From: Cycas panzhihuaensis
Lineage: Eukaryota; Cycadophyta
Assembly (NCBI GenBank): GCA_023213395.1
Contig: CM041465.1
Span: 122,705,741-122,769,740 of the forward strand
Direction of reading: 5' to 3'
DNA: 64,000 nt
In this document: positions 20,050 to 32,420 of the stretch, piece after piece
How positions within the stretch are numbered: the stretch's first letter is position 1
How the letters are laid out: each line of letters starts with the position of its first letter
Program-made: the position numbers and the translations under genes
Notes under the pieces: generated by a model
The model's input: only the letters and a program-made list of their open reading frames with translations
What the model was told of the DNA's origin: nothing
The model's database searches: none

Positions 20050-22101
20050 TAACCACATTGATTTGAGTGATCTCGATTGCCTGTGGCTTCATTACTTCAG
20101 CAACCTTACTTTGTTTTAGGGTTGCCCTCCTTTTATACACTTGCTTCTCCTAGGGTTTGTGTAACATAGGGTAGTTCCGTCCCACTTACTTAACTACTTT
20201 CGTCAGTGCCTCCTTCACTTGGGTAAAGCAATCTATTTCCATCTTAGGTTTTGCATAATCTGACCCATCCTTCTTAGGGTTAGTTACCAATTCTCTTTTT
20301 GTTTGTAGATTCGAGGCTTTTAGTATGTTAGGTACAATCTACATCAAGTTATCGGATCTCACATTCTGCGGGTAATTTTTCGAAGGATGATTACACAATC
20401 CACAAATTTTGCATTCGTGGGTATTGTTATCTCTACCTTTTTCGTAGGGGCAATCTAACCTCCAATGCCCAAGCTCCAAACAAGACACACATCTTCCTAG
20501 TGCCTTTTTCTTCTATTGTTGGTCATATATTGTTTCAGTTGAATATGATGACCTTACTTCTCCTTTGCCCCGACCACTACCTTAAGTGTTTCTCCCTTTG
20601 GGGTTATGACAATAATCCTTCGTTGTGTGAATGTCTATGTCACATATGTGACACCACTTCTATTCTTTCTTCACACTTTTTGGGTTATGAAAACAATCCT
20701 CTATTGTATGGGTGTCCCTATCGCATATGTGATACCATTTTGCTTCCTTTGTCGCCTTATTTTTAGGATTTAAAGGGTAATCCTTGGTGTTGTGAATGCC
20801 CTCCTCATAAATATGACACCATTTTGGTTCAAGGTAAGCACCCATTCTCTTATTACTGTTGGGTTTGACTTCCACAGGTTCCTTCTTTTTTTCTCTATGT
20901 TTAAATCTTGTTACTTCTTCTCTCAATCATTTGATTTCTTAAGGCTCTATTTTTGCTAAGGCTTTGCACCCTCTCTCAATTCTCAACTCCTTAAGTTCAT
21001 CATGTAGCATTCTTAGAACATTGTCTTGTGTGTCAAAATCCTCCACATCTAACTCCTTTTCAAATTTTAGGGCTCATTCCTTCATTTTGGCAAATGACTT
21101 ATCAGGTCTTTACTTTAAGGCATTTCTTAATTGTGGTTGTAGCCCATTCATAAAATAACTTTTCAACAAGAAATCTAGTAATTCATCCATACTAATGATG
21201 TTTGTTGCTATGTCAGACATGTAGGTAGAATAATCCAACAACAACTCTCATGGCCATTGTTTTGATTTTCCCAATACTTGTAGTATGGCCTCATTACATT
21301 TTAGACTCTGAAATCTTTCCTAAAAGGAGTCACAAAATTATTGCCAAGTTTTATCACTTCCATCTATTTCCTTGTACCATACTAATGGTACTCCCATTAA
21401 TATACTTACAAATCACCCTTTAATGTCTTTTTCATTTGTAATATTTCACACTTCAATTAGATTCTTAAAATGATACATATGTTCTACCGCATCCATAGAT
21501 CCATCAAATTTTAAGTAGTTGGATGCACTCTCATCATGACAACCTAAGGACACCATCTTGGGAGGTGTCCTAAGTGTTGGTACTCTTGTTTATTCATTTG
21601 CTAAGTTTGGGTGACAACCCTCCTTCTAGTGCTGGCTTTTCCTTCTCCTTAAATAATCAATTAACACTGGGGTCTTTATTTGAATTACTCCTACTCTTAG
21701 TATCTGTATTGCCAATGGTGTCTTAATCATAAATGAACCTTCTCCAAATTTTAGTGAGATATCAAATAGCTTCCTTATGAAATAATTTTCCCAATTTGCC
21801 TCAAGACCTTCTTCTACCTTTTCTTCTTCATTGCTTATGCTCTTTAGGCTACTTTCTGAATCAAAATCTTCACCTATTGTCAGAATTCCAACAAGGTTGG
21901 ATACATTAGGCATACTCTCCTCTACTGCAATGCCTCCTTCACTCAGTTGTCTAAGGTATTGTCAACCCACTCTCATTAGACTTCTCCTTAGTTTTTTCCT
22001 CTTGGCAATGTACCTCTCTTATGCACTAGCCTTAGTTTCCTTTCCTTTGTGTAATGTATCACCCTCTAATGACTATATTCCAGTACTCTACTCCTTAAAG
22101 G
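20050..22101 (-). pseudogene. F Gag with a row of zinc-knuckle-like motifs
   Basis: After an acidic start (21913) come YLKFDGSMDAVEHMYHFKN and GVPLVWYKEI (21530-21370), a Ty3/gypsy Retrotrans_gag domain, then FLLKSYFMNGLQPQLRNALK (21160). A basic region follows, and between about 20840 and 20400 there are five Cys/His motifs: WCHIYEEGIHNTKDY, WYHICDRDTHTIEDC, WCHICDIDIHTTKDY, CVSCLELGHWRLDC and CKICGLCNHPSKNY. The first three are near-repeats. Gag coats the RNA and knuckles bind it; five is more than the usual one or two. Stops are scattered throughout, and the gene is split from its leader by G at 22102. Confidence 0.7.
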
Positions 22102-22502
22102 TGATATAAAATTTTGAAAATGCAATAATATAAACTCATGAGCATAAAACATCAAACATGTAAAGTAAACATCATCAAACATAATCATCACCACAAGACA
22201 CCAAGATTTATACGTAGAAAACCCAGTGTGGGAAAAACAATGGGAGAAGGTGGAGTTAGGACTCCACTTATGATCATAAGGATTACATCTTTCTCCTCTC
22301 TCCTTTCTCAAGTTCTCAAGTGGTGAAAGTACAAATATATAGTGATAATCACCTCACGAGTAGCCTATCACATACAATGAGCCTTTACATCATCCAATAG
22401 TGGGATAGCATGGATATGTGTGCATCTCACATATCTCGAAGTAGGTGAATAGTGGGAAGTGTATGTGTACAATAAGCCCACATTAAACATTATGTTTTAA
22501 CA
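22102..22502 (-). repeat. 3' LTR of G
   Basis: TGATATAAAATT...TATGTTTTAACA, 401 bp; pairs with 25729-26127. The CCCCCC that follows is the minus-strand polypurine tract. It includes the stretch 22138-22330, which is open on both strands in both LTRs but is not a gene. Confidence 0.9.
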
Positions 22503-25500
22503 CCCCCCATAATGTTTAATGTCCTTAAATCTTGATCTTGAATCTTCATGTCTTCATCTTGTATGTTGGCACCAGAATCAGAATCACCGTGATCCTCAGA
22601 TGTGATCACCTACAACTTGTAAGTAACCTGTATCCTATAACCTGTAAATAACCTGTATCCTGTATATTATGGGTGAATTCATCACACCGTAAGGCTCTCT
22701 TTCGGGCAGAGCTTTCGTATCAAATCAATGTAACCTATAAAAGACTTGTAACTATATGCTATCTCCATAAACCTATATATAAAGTGTTTTGTGCACATCT
22801 TCATATCTTCACCTGTGTGGTGGATGCTTTCAATCTACATTAAGTTGTCCATCAAATCAAGCAAAATGATATATGAGTCCATATAAAACAAAATCCATCT
22901 ATCAAAATACATGGGTGACCAACCGTTGTAATCTCTAGTTTATTAGGAAATTGCTTCAAATACATGGTTCATCTTCTTTCCAAATTGCATGTAGGACTGA
23001 CAAAGTTTCATCAGCTGGATTAAATCGACAACTGGATCATCTTGAACAATCAACTCTAAGACTAGGCCAACCTACTTGGCAATGGTAAGTTAACTGTAAC
23101 AAGGCAATTATACTTATCATCTAACTAAATAGCATAAACTGCTTCAATGACCAGGTGATATGTATGTTTATTTAGGGATTTTGTCATCTGCTAAACCAAA
23201 TGTAATATTGTGAAGGGGAAAATGAAAAACTAACATATCAAGGATGTCTCATATGATAAATCCATTAAATATTTCTCACTTAATGTAAATTTTTCAACTA
23301 AAATGGGCTTCAAAATGTCATAAATGGGCCTCAAAGTACTAAATTTTAAACCAAACTTTAATAATCATCCACCATTCCTCAAAAATAAGTTCACCACCAT
23401 GTTTGGAGCCATGAAAAACATTAGAATTGACTAAAATTTTTCTGAAAACTGATATAAAATTCACCCAAAATGATGTTTTGAGCCTTTGCATCAACTTTAC
23501 CCTGAAGTTTATCTATCTTCTATTGTCCAAAGCAGGTCGTGTGACCACTCATTGTGACCGTCTCGATGTCAACTTTCCAACGCAACTGACGGCATGTAAT
23601 TTTGATACTCCTGTGAGAAGTTATGAAGCAAAACGTGCTAGTGACCCATGTAAAAATACACGATCCTTTAGAAATTGATAATGGATCTGAAATTTTGATC
23701 AAATTTCAAATATAATTTTTTGAAAAATAAAAAACTATCCAATTTGATTTAGTGATATTTGACATCTGCCCCTTGAATGATCAGCCCTCGGTCATATTAA
23801 CATTCCATGTGACCATCTGCACTCTGCTGGATTTCAAAAATTATGAAATTCAATTAAATTTCATATGCAATTTTTTTTTGGGGGGTTATAAAAAATATCA
23901 AACAGCGAATTTGTGAATCTCTCTGCGAATAAAATCAGCGACTGCAAATTGTTATCATCTGCATAATCAATCAAACTGTTAAATATATCTGAATGAATTG
24001 ATTAATCAATCAATTGGTGTGGTGATATATCATGCAAGCTGCACAATAGATCTGGTCATTTCTCTGACTTTCGAGCGTTGGCATAGCTCCGACGTGGCTA
24101 GCATATTTCCAAATCTGTGTTAGATCTGTTAATCTCTACATGTACTAGTCTGCAATGAATACATGGATAGATCAAGATCATTATGGCGAGGGCAAATGAG
24201 ATATATGACCCGAACAATCTGTTGCATGATAAATATTGGGCGAATGCTCTGTTTCGGTTGCATCGTGTATGTAGGGTTTTATTTCCCCAAAGTCGTGCAT
24301 ATGAGCGAGCGTCTAAACAACCTCTACCAGTCTATGATTTCAATCAACCGTGGCAGTTATTTAGTTCTTGACACGTCCCAATCTAAGGGCATTAGTTTCA
24401 CCAATTGGCAGGAGGGCTGATTGGGCATATTTATTATTGTGGCATGTATCTCTGCATTTAAATCTCTAACAGCTTTGCAAGATCAATATACCTTACCTGT
24501 GTGAGCTTACATCCAGATATATACTGACTACTAGTAATATACCTATGTGAGCGATGGCGTGAGCCATGGACTATGCGTTAGGGCATCTCGTGGCTAGAGC
24601 CAAGTGAGCCAACCTGGTGTGTAAACTTCGTTCCTTCATGGTAACCAAGTGATTCACACTCTCCATATGGCTGTGCATAGGTGGAATTAAGCGTAAGTGT
24701 GTGTACTTAGTGGCAGGTTATCCATATAAGCAGACCCTAACTCGGTGTTGTTCTCCTCTGTCGAGAGTGCAGCTAGGGTTCTCTCTTTGTGTGCATGGCA
24801 GCAAGATGAAGGTATGATCTATGAATATCCTTGGCAATTGGGTACAAAGGATAATCATGGTCAAAATGATATTAATGTGGCATAGAAACGGAATTGATTC
24901 TATCATACCTCTATGCTACCAAGAGAATGAGATGGTAAAGTGTTTTATAAATCCATGATGTAGATAGTGGATAGTAGAGATAGGAACACAGTGTTAGAAG
25001 TGTCTGTCACATCCATAATCTGTTGCTCAAAATAGTCCATCGACATGCTACCATTAAATATATAATACTCAATTGAGTGTCTATCACATCTATACTATGT
25101 CACTCAAAATAGTCCAACAACATGCTGCCATCAAATATATAAATACTCAGTTGTATTAAATTTATGTCATTATAAGAGTTTCATGTGTACTGTAAACTGA
25201 TTCAAAAATATGCCCATCATCTTAGGGTTTGACATTCTGTCATAACCCAAGTAGATATGCTCTCAAATAACAATCCATGCCATTTGTATAAATCATCCAT
25301 ATGCTGTAATAAAAAAAAATTACTCTCATAAATATGTAATTTACTGCAATGTCTCATACCTTTTATGCTATCACAAACTATCTGTCAACAGGGTGTTATA
25401 CAGGCCTGCTTCCTGTTACTAATGGGTTATCCTCATATGGACTAATTTGAGTACCTGCATGCTTCGAATATAGGTGCCAACATGCTTAAATAAAATGTCC

Positions 25501-25714
25501 ATATAAAATCACATATTAACATACCATCAATATTGTTGTATCTATCCTATATGCGGCTTGACTGGCTTCTTCTATCCAATAATCTGTCGTGCAAGTCCCT
25601 AGCATATGCATATACATATGGCTCATCAAAAAACTCTTCATCAATGGCTCCTGTCATAGGCTCGATAGGCTTGAAGCTGGATCTTCACCTCACCATAGCG
25701 GTTTGGATGCAACA
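22503..25714 (-). other. Interior of G
   Basis: The interior is AT-rich with no retroelement domain on either strand. Near the 5' side (25710-25580, minus) a short frame reads PMTGAIDEEFFDEPYVYAYA, then RDLHDRLLDRRSQSSR before a stop. It starts about 50 bases inside the primer site, where a small Gag-like ORF might begin, but I recognise no family. At 25010-25150 an approximately 80-bp block is imperfectly repeated (TGTCTATCACATC...AAATAGTCCA). Confidence 0.5.
24183..24371 (+). pseudogene. Coding-like fragment inside G, antisense to the element
   Basis: A 62-codon frame begins MARANEIYDPNNLLHDKYWA and goes on to ALFRLHRVCRVLFPQ and PVYDFNQPWQLFSS. Its residue composition (W, C, Y, D/N balanced, no low-complexity run) looks more protein-like than its surroundings, and it runs opposite to G. 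I do not recognise a family. It could be a captured piece of a host gene or chance. Confidence 0.3.
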
Positions 25715-26127
25715 CTGCTCTGATACCATGATAAAAATGTGAAGATGCAATAATATAAACCCATGAGTATAAAACATCAAACATGTAAAGTAAACATCAT
25801 CAAACATAATCATCACCACAAGACACCAAGATTTATACGTGGAAGACCTAGTGTAGGAAAAACCACGGGAGAAGGTGGAGTTAGGACTCCGCTTATGATC
25901 ATAAAGATTACATATTTCTCCTCTCTCCTTTCTCAAGTTCTCAAGTGGTGAGAGTACAAATATATAGTGATAATCACCTCATGAGTAGCCTATCATATAC
26001 AATGAGCTTTTACATCATCCAATAGTGGGATAGCATGGATATGTGTGCATCTCACATATCTCGAAGTAGGTGAATGGTGGGAAGTGTATGTGTACAATAA
26101 GCCCACATTAAACATTATGTTTTAACA
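25715..26127 (-). repeat. 5' LTR and primer-binding site of G
   Basis: The LTR is 25729-26127 (399 bp). Minus-strand 25728-25715 reads TGGTATCAGAGCAG, an exact initiator tRNA-Met primer site abutting the LTR. Confidence 0.92.
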
Positions 26128-27447
26128 AAAGGTTTCTTAGGTGGCCTTAGAAGGTCCCTTGATTGTTTTGGTTTAGTCAGAAACTCCCATCATGACAACA
26201 ACCAAAGTCTTTTAATCTTTACACATGCACTCTCACTCACCTTCGAGTCCTTAGGCTCTTTCTACTCAAAGGATTTAGCAACAGAACCAATGCTGACAGA
26301 TGCTCGACCAACCAGTGTCTCGAGAATGCTTGATAGTGTATCCATCTTGTGTCCTTCTTACCCTTTTTAGAGCAGTTGCACTTAGGTTACTTGCAACATA
26401 TATGACAACTTACAACATTCTTCACATGTGCAACATATCAATCATAACACTAACAACCAATATCAACCACAAAGAAGGCATAAGTATTTCTTAATAAATT
26501 GTATATTTCATTAATCATCATTGAATAGAACATTACATCACTTTCAAGGTTTGGCTTTCATCCTTGAGAACATGTCATATGATTAGTTGTTCAACTCTCA
26601 CCTTTAAGAACATGTCATATAATTCACTAACTCTACTCTCACCCTTGAGAACATATCATATAACTCAATTACATAGCTATCACTGTTGAACTAATAGGAG
26701 AATGACCTATTTATATCAATTACATAACCAAAAACTTGAAAGGGTATAACTTTTAGTCATAGCTTTTGATCCTTCATAACAGAAAACTCTTAATTAATGA
26801 TGATCTAGCACCTTTTCATACATCCATATGATACATCGTTGAGAGCTTTAGTACAGAACCATCCCCTTTGAATTGTTCATTGTCCCAGAACTATCCCGCT
26901 GTGTCAAAATTGTCCCATGACCATTCCTACGTACAAAGAGAACTGTCCCCCAGAAAGTGTGTTTTGCAACTTGCAACCATCCCAACCATTCCAAAAGCTT
27001 CCCATAGCCATTCTACAACTATCCCTATTCAGATTTTCACAATTTTGCATGGTTTTTCACTAGATCACAAGTGTAAACCATTTGTGGAAACATCCCTTAA
27101 TCGTTCCAAGTGTCTTGGGGCCAAATATGTTGCATACAAAAGATGTAGTTATTCAAAAAAAAAAATTGAGGTCAATCGAATACTTGTAGCCCATGTTATG
27201 GTCAATTGAAGTTGCAATAGTAGATTTGTTGCCATATAGACACTAGTAGATAGTAGGCCAAAATTGAAACCCTTACAACTTTCACAATTCTGCTCCAAAC
27301 TCTATAGTATAACCACTCAAAATTTACAACACAAGTCTAGTCATCTTAAATATGCACTCGCTCTTTCCAAATTCAACCATTTAAACCTCCAAACTTGCAA
27401 ATCTTTAATGAAACCCTAATTGGGCAAAATTGTAGTTTAATACCAAT
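26128..27447 (-). other. Leader of F
   Basis: About 1.3 kb between the F primer region and the G insertion point. Three similar blocks near 26560, 26605 and 26640 read CTTGAGAACATGTCATAT or variants, a short imperfect repeat. I see no conserved domain. The plus-strand open frame 26868-27209 has no homology support. Confidence 0.4.
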
Positions 27448-27863
27448 TGTGGCAAAACCCATAGCATTTAATGATGGAAATTCAATAATAAATCATAATA
27501 TCAAAGTGAAACCATGCCCATGATGGAGTAACAACATAATATCAGATTTGCATTCGAATAATATTTTAGAAATATAAATTATTAGATGAGATTCTCATAA
27601 TAGTAATCCTTTTCATGGCGAGGGGATCCTCCCAAGGCATTATAGTGCCATAATAGTTTTAGGCCATTGTCTAAGTCAGACAAATAATAATCCAAAGATG
27701 ATGATAGATGATTAGAGCTCCCTTATTTATAATCGAACATTGGAGCCTATTTATTCTCTCTCTTAAAAAAACTAACTTCTTATTCTCTCTCTTAAAACCA
27801 ACTTCACATGCGTATATGCCGATTTAGAGCCGAAATTACCTTAATATAATTAGCCTTATAAAA
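27448..27863 (-). repeat. 5' LTR of F
   Basis: It begins TGTGGCAAAACCC and ends at about TTATAAAA next to the copia C frame. It shares its middle with the D LTRs: GCGAGGGGATCCTCCCAAGG at 27618-27637, TTAGGCCATTGTC and GCTCCCTTATTTATA. Minus-strand bases just inside it read ATTGGTATTA, a decayed primer site. The first bases of C, GAATT, would be the right-hand TSD; the left one was not found. Confidence 0.65.
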
Positions 27864-28046
27864 GAATTCAGCTCCAATGCTTTCTTCAAATATTACAAAG
27901 CTCATGGGATCAAGAGACAATTGATAGCAGCCTATAATCCAAAGTCAAATCAAATGGCTAAAAGAGCAAATAGATTCAATCACAGGAATTGCAAGGAGCA
28001 TGATGAAAAGAAAAGAGAATCAAATATTTTTTTGGATTGAAGTTGT
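27864..28046 (+). pseudogene. copia C integrase fragment
   Basis: Translation gives EFSSNAFFKYYKAHGIKRQL, then IAAYNPKSNQMAKRANR, matching the part of the copia integrase core that follows the second Asp (GGEF...GI.RQ...Y.PQ.NGVAER.NR). The third catalytic acid has changed: AKRANR stands where AERxNR is expected. It ends with FWIEVV, which continues as KTTVYCINRS at 32837 after element I. Confidence 0.8.
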
Positions 28047-28456
28047 TGTAAATTAAGGATCAAATTTGGAACTACATAGCTACAGAACTCACCAAAGCAG
28101 CATTCAACTAAGGCACATGAATTCATCAAATGACAAGAGAGAAATATTACCAAGTAGAATTCGTCTACCTATGACCTGATTGCATTCGTTCAGAATGACT
28201 CTCCAATGTGCAATCAATATCCAATATGGTACACGTATATATACACATTTAATTCAGTAATGGTCAAAAAAAAAAAATCCATAATTGAATGACAATTGTC
28301 ACATCCCCATTAAGGACCCTAATAACTCCTATGACATATGTTACAAGTCCATTTAGGACTTTAGTAATACCAATGACTCATCACATCACCCTTGATGACT
28401 CACACAATAGTTTGTCCTTATACTAATTTGTTCACATATGACCTTTAATTCCAACA
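28047..28456 (-). repeat. 3' LTR of I
   Basis: TGTAAATTAAGG...TTCCAACA, 410 bp. The partner at 32435-32830 ends CAATA, a decayed CA. Both hold an A-run near the middle (28266-28277, 32651-32659). Confidence 0.9.
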
Positions 28457-28801
28457 CTCCCCCTTAAATATCATATGACCAACTAAATTTATCAGACTAG
28501 CCTTCTAGCAAAGTATCTGGCCTCATCTTTGATTTCTATTTTCCCTTTATGTTGGGCAATTGAGCTTGCTCAATGGTCTTCATGTACCATTTAAGAAACT
28601 TGACGAATGGAACAACCTCAAGTTCTGACTATGTCTCCTAAGCATCTTTAAATTTTTCCTCCTCAATTTCTTCCTCTTTTGGCTAGTCTTCAGTTTGACA
28701 ACCTGTTGACTTGAAGAACTTGATTTAGCCTATTCCTTGATCTGCTTCCATTTGTCTTGCCAAATCTTCTAGATATTTAGATCTTGATTTTGATCTATCA
28801 C

Positions 28802-30060
28802 CTACTTATCAATTGCTTTGCAGATGACATCTACAACTAGTTTGTCATCCTCTTCAAAGATAACCTCCTGAGTTGTATGAACCTTTCTGGTCATCAACTC
28901 GTATATCCAGTATGCTTTTATCTCTTTGTTATACCCAACAAAAATACCTTTCAAGCTTTTATCAACTACTTTTTGATGTTCATCTTTGGAAATCTGCATA
29001 TACGTTATGCTTCCAAAGATTCTGAGATGGCTAATTATGGGCTTACAACCTGACCATGCTTCTTCAGGTATCTTATCCGGTACAACTTTAGTTATGCTCC
29101 TATTTGTCAGGTAAGTTGTTGTACCAACCATTTTTGCCCAAAAGACATCTAAGAGACTCTTGGCCTTCATCAACATTCTAGCCTTTTCAATCAACATCTT
29201 GTTGGTTCTCTTAGCTAACCTATCCTGATGAGAACAATATGTTGATGTTAATTGTCTGATGCCTCGGTCCTTACAAAACCCAACAAAGATTCTGGAGGTA
29301 AATTCTCCCCCATTATCTAACCTCAATGCCTTGATTTTCTATCCACTTTCCTTCTCCACTTTTGCTTTAAACTCCTTACATGTTTCAAACACTTAAGACC
29401 TCTCCTTCAAAGGATAAACCTTGATTTTCCTAGAATAATCATCAATTAAGGTTAGGAGATATTTTATATTTCCAAGCGAAGTGCTTGGCAAAGGAAAAAT
29501 ATCTAAGTGTATAAGATTCAACTTCTCAAATACCCCTCTATCTTTAAATGCCCTTTCTTTATGTTGAATAATGCTAGAATCACAAATGCATTTCAATGCT
29601 ATTAGTTTTAGAAGACCATGTACCAACCTTAGCCTATTCATCAATCAAAGGCTGGTGTAATCTAAATAACCCATTCTTCTATGCCATAATTGAGATTTAC
29701 AAGATATATCAACAAATAAGGCTTTTCGGTTTATAGATTTACCCAGAAGCTAATGCAAACCACCATCTTTTACACCTTTTGAGATAATTTTACCTCCTTG
29801 ATCTTGAATAGTGGCTTCACCATTTTTTAAGAGTACGCTCACCTTACTGTCTTCAATCTGACTAACTAAAATCAAATTTACTTTTAGTCCTCGTACATAC
29901 ATTACATTTTCAATGTAATAATTTTCACCATCAAGAGTACTAAATAGGACCATTCTTATCCCCTTTACATTAAGCATTACATTGTTTCCCAATATAACAG
30001 GATGGCCAACTGCTTCCCACATATATATGAACTAGTCAATCCTACTTGTCATATGATTAG
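28802..30060 (-). pseudogene. I protease, pre-integrase and integrase
   Basis: The protease active site reads IDLGASNHMT near 30060 (DSG to DLG). From 30022 the frame gives NVKGIRMVLFSTL and NVMYVRGLKVNLILVSQIED. The zinc domain has WHRRMGYL (H to Y at the second His) and CICDSS. The integrase core holds IHLDIFPL, RLDNGGEFTSRIF and then LAKRTNKM, where the third acid E is K. The C-terminal block EEAWSGCKPIISHLRIFGS and KGIFVGYNKEIKAYWIYE is well kept to 28802. Two stops break the frame near 29395 and 29340. Confidence 0.85.
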
Positions 30061-30099
30061 AAGCACCTAAATCAATGTACCGTGCATTTTTAGAACTGT

Positions 30100-30900
30100 T
30101 CTAAGTAGCTACCAAAAAGAGCTTTTTGCCAATTTGAAATGAACTAAATGATTCAACATCAAACAAATGTCCCCAATCTTTCTTTTTCCTCAAATTAGCA
30201 TGCCATTTCCTACAATTCTTTTTGAAATGACTTGGCTTATTACAATAAAATCATAATATTTGTTGATTTTTTTAAGGTGGTTGTTATTGAGGTTCTTTAA
30301 TAATTTTCTCCTCTTTCACCTTAACTGAAAAAGCTCCTGAGGATTCTCCTATACTATCTATTAATATCTATTCATGTTGAAAAAGAAATGTTTCAAGTTC
30401 ATTAAGTAGTTTTTTTTGCTTTCTTTGACAAGTAAGAACTTGATACAAAGTTACTAAACTTAATAGGCTTCTAAGTACAACTACAATAAGATCTTTATCA
30501 TCCAAAACTTCTCCAATGTTTTCTAACCAATTGTTTATGCTTTTGACTATCTGAAGATGTTCTAATAAAGATCCTGTCATTTTCAAGTTGTACAATTGAT
30601 TCTTTAGCAGCATTATCCTTGTATCAATTTATGTTTCGAAGACTCAAATAATTGACTCCTATGCTTCTTTAGGTATCTAGGCCTTTTTAACATTTTCTAC
30701 TAGAGACCCACTGATAGACATGTTTATTAATACAAGTGCACAATTGAATTTATTTCGTATTCAATTTTCTCTTGTTGTGTGGTTGTCTCATTTAGTTTTG
30801 AGACTTTCCCCTGTATTAATAGTCATAACCCATTCATTCGTAGCAGGTTCATTTGATGTTTCCAATTGCTATAATTTTCAACACCTGTAAGTTTATCCAA
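30100..30900 (-). pseudogene. I Gag
   Basis: The stretch 30613-30368 gives MLLKNQLYNLKMTGSLLEHL, then IVKSINNWLENIGEVLDDKD and VVLRSLLSLV, the UBN2 core of plant copia Gag. A decayed knuckle, YCNKPSHFKKNC, lies near 30250-30215, with the first Cys replaced by Phe. Upstream, WVMTINTGESLKTK and SISGSLVENVKKAWIPKEA show the N-terminal half with stops. The packaging knuckle is therefore lost in this copy. Confidence 0.75.
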
Positions 30901-32420
30901 AGAAGAAAACAAGCTTCCCCCTTGCATCTTGTGACAAATAGCACAGTAGAAAGTAAAATCACAATACACCCCTGCTTATAATCCTTAGTCACCACACAGA
31001 GTGCCAGCAAAAACTCAATAAGTCATTGGACACTACACAAGGAGCCAAAATTTACTCATATGGCCACGTTCAATATGAAGAGCACTAAAAATACAATGAA
31101 GATGTATTCTCTATTTAGTTAAATGACCCTCCTATGACTCAAAAAATGCCTTAGCCCTTTTTAACACCCATGATCAAGGGCTTCACACATGAAGGGGGCT
31201 GGACCTCAACCTTAAATTAAAAACAATTTAATGTTTATAAACTTTACAAAAGAATAAAATCATTTTTAAGCTAATTATTTTCAACGGTGAACTTTGTTTC
31301 TGTGTGGCGCCGTGTTGATCAAATTCCATGACAAATCGATTTGTTACACTTCGTTGATCTCCTTCTAGTTGCAACTTCAATCTACTTGTTGGCATCTTCT
31401 TCAATTTTCTTGTTGGCGTATTGCATTTCAGACTAGTTCATGATCCTACTGGGGCATTCTTTGTGGCATTTGGCGTCTCTTTATTCGTGGTCCAAATCTC
31501 CTCTGTATCTAAGCCTTCTACATTATATGAAATCCTGCATCTATTCACAATAATCAAATGACGATTCAATTCAAAGTCCTCTGGCATCCAATAGTTCTAG
31601 CAATGGCAATGTAATCTACTCATTTCTATCCTCCTATTCCTAAGCTTCACAGAGATCAGTCATGGAGGTTGGATTCATTCTGTGCATAGAGACGGGAAGA
31701 TAAATTAAGAGCACATATATTTCATGCTTCCTTTACACTCCTCATGACTTGCCTCTGTTTTGTGTAAGCATTAAAGTGAGAAATACCATGCTCGAGGGTA
31801 GATTTCAAATTTGTGAGCAACTTACCTAAACCTTCGGGAAAGATCTCAATAATACTTTAACCCTCCATCTCATCATATTAAAAAGACTTCAATTCATAGC
31901 AACCATGCCTTGCATCGCCACAATCTTGACACCAAACCATATGCAAGGTTTATACGCCTTGCTATCTTCTGATTTATTCTTTTGTTTACCATCTTCTCTC
32001 TTATACTTTGAGGTGCTAGTCGTTCCTACAAGCCAAAGATCAATGTGAAGAGTGTTATCCTCAATGATTTTTACATCTCGGAGGGATTAGACGCAACAAC
32101 TATATCCACAAGGATGGTGTCTTTGAATCCCACTCTAAAACTAGCTTCTACAATCTTGGCACCGTCTTTGGAGCACATAGAACCTCAATCGTCTCTTCTT
32201 TCACCGAAAGATGTTCTTTTTTTTACACATTATCTAACAATCCATCAGTCTCCCAATAATCCTCCTCATGAGGCTCGTTACTTAAAGGCTTTTACTGTTT
32301 TTTCTTAATGGCACTAAATACCACAACAAACCTAGCAAATTGGCGGAATTTATAACAAGCCTGCAATAGTTCCAAACATTATTGATTGCAAAATTGTTTT
32401 ACAATAAAAAACAGTAACCT
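30901..32420 (-). other. Long leader of I with a coding-like segment
   Basis: About 1.5 kb precede the Gag. On the minus strand from about 31943 to 31640 one frame reads LHMVWCQDCGDARHGCYELK, then IFPEGLGKLLTNLKSTLEHG, HFNAYTKQRQVMRSVKEA and NICALNLSSRLYAQNESNL, interrupted only by stops that are one base from sense codons. It resembles decayed protein with a C-x2-C start. I do not recognise the family. No other feature is visible in the leader. Confidence 0.35.

Larger units (their letters stand above)
22102..26127 (-). mobile_element. G: complete non-autonomous LTR element without recognisable proteins
   Basis: The 4026-bp element has LTRs 22102-22502 and 25729-26127 (about 400 bp, 95% alike by eye) and a perfect TSD AAAGG (22097-22101, 26128-26132). 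The primer site TGGTATCAGAGCAG is exact at 25728-25715, and a polypurine tract lies at 22503-22508, so it reads leftwards. The 3.2-kb interior shows no Gag, protease, integrase or reverse transcriptase. It does hold short coding-like stretches at 24183-24371 (+) and next to the primer site. It must have been mobilised by another element's proteins. Confidence 0.9.
18933..27863 (-). mobile_element. F: decayed Ty3/gypsy-type element, interrupted by G
   Basis: Minus order: 5' LTR (27863-27448), a weak primer site, leader (27447-26128), then across G to Gag (22101-20050) and the C-terminal domain of a gypsy integrase (19440-19190). No reverse transcriptase or RNase H is seen, and the 3' LTR was not found. 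Beyond about 19040 a second F-family Gag N-terminus follows, so a deletion or a tandem insertion has joined two copies. F interrupts the copia C integrase, which resumes at 27864 with EFSSNAFFKYYKAHGIKRQ. Confidence 0.6.

Noticed and set aside
22066-22330. Open frames on both strands repeated at 25685-25951
   Set aside because: They are inside the two LTRs of G; repetition is due to LTR identity.
26868-27209. 113-codon plus-strand frame in the F leader
   Set aside because: Low-complexity Ser/Pro/His-rich product, opposite to the element, no domain.
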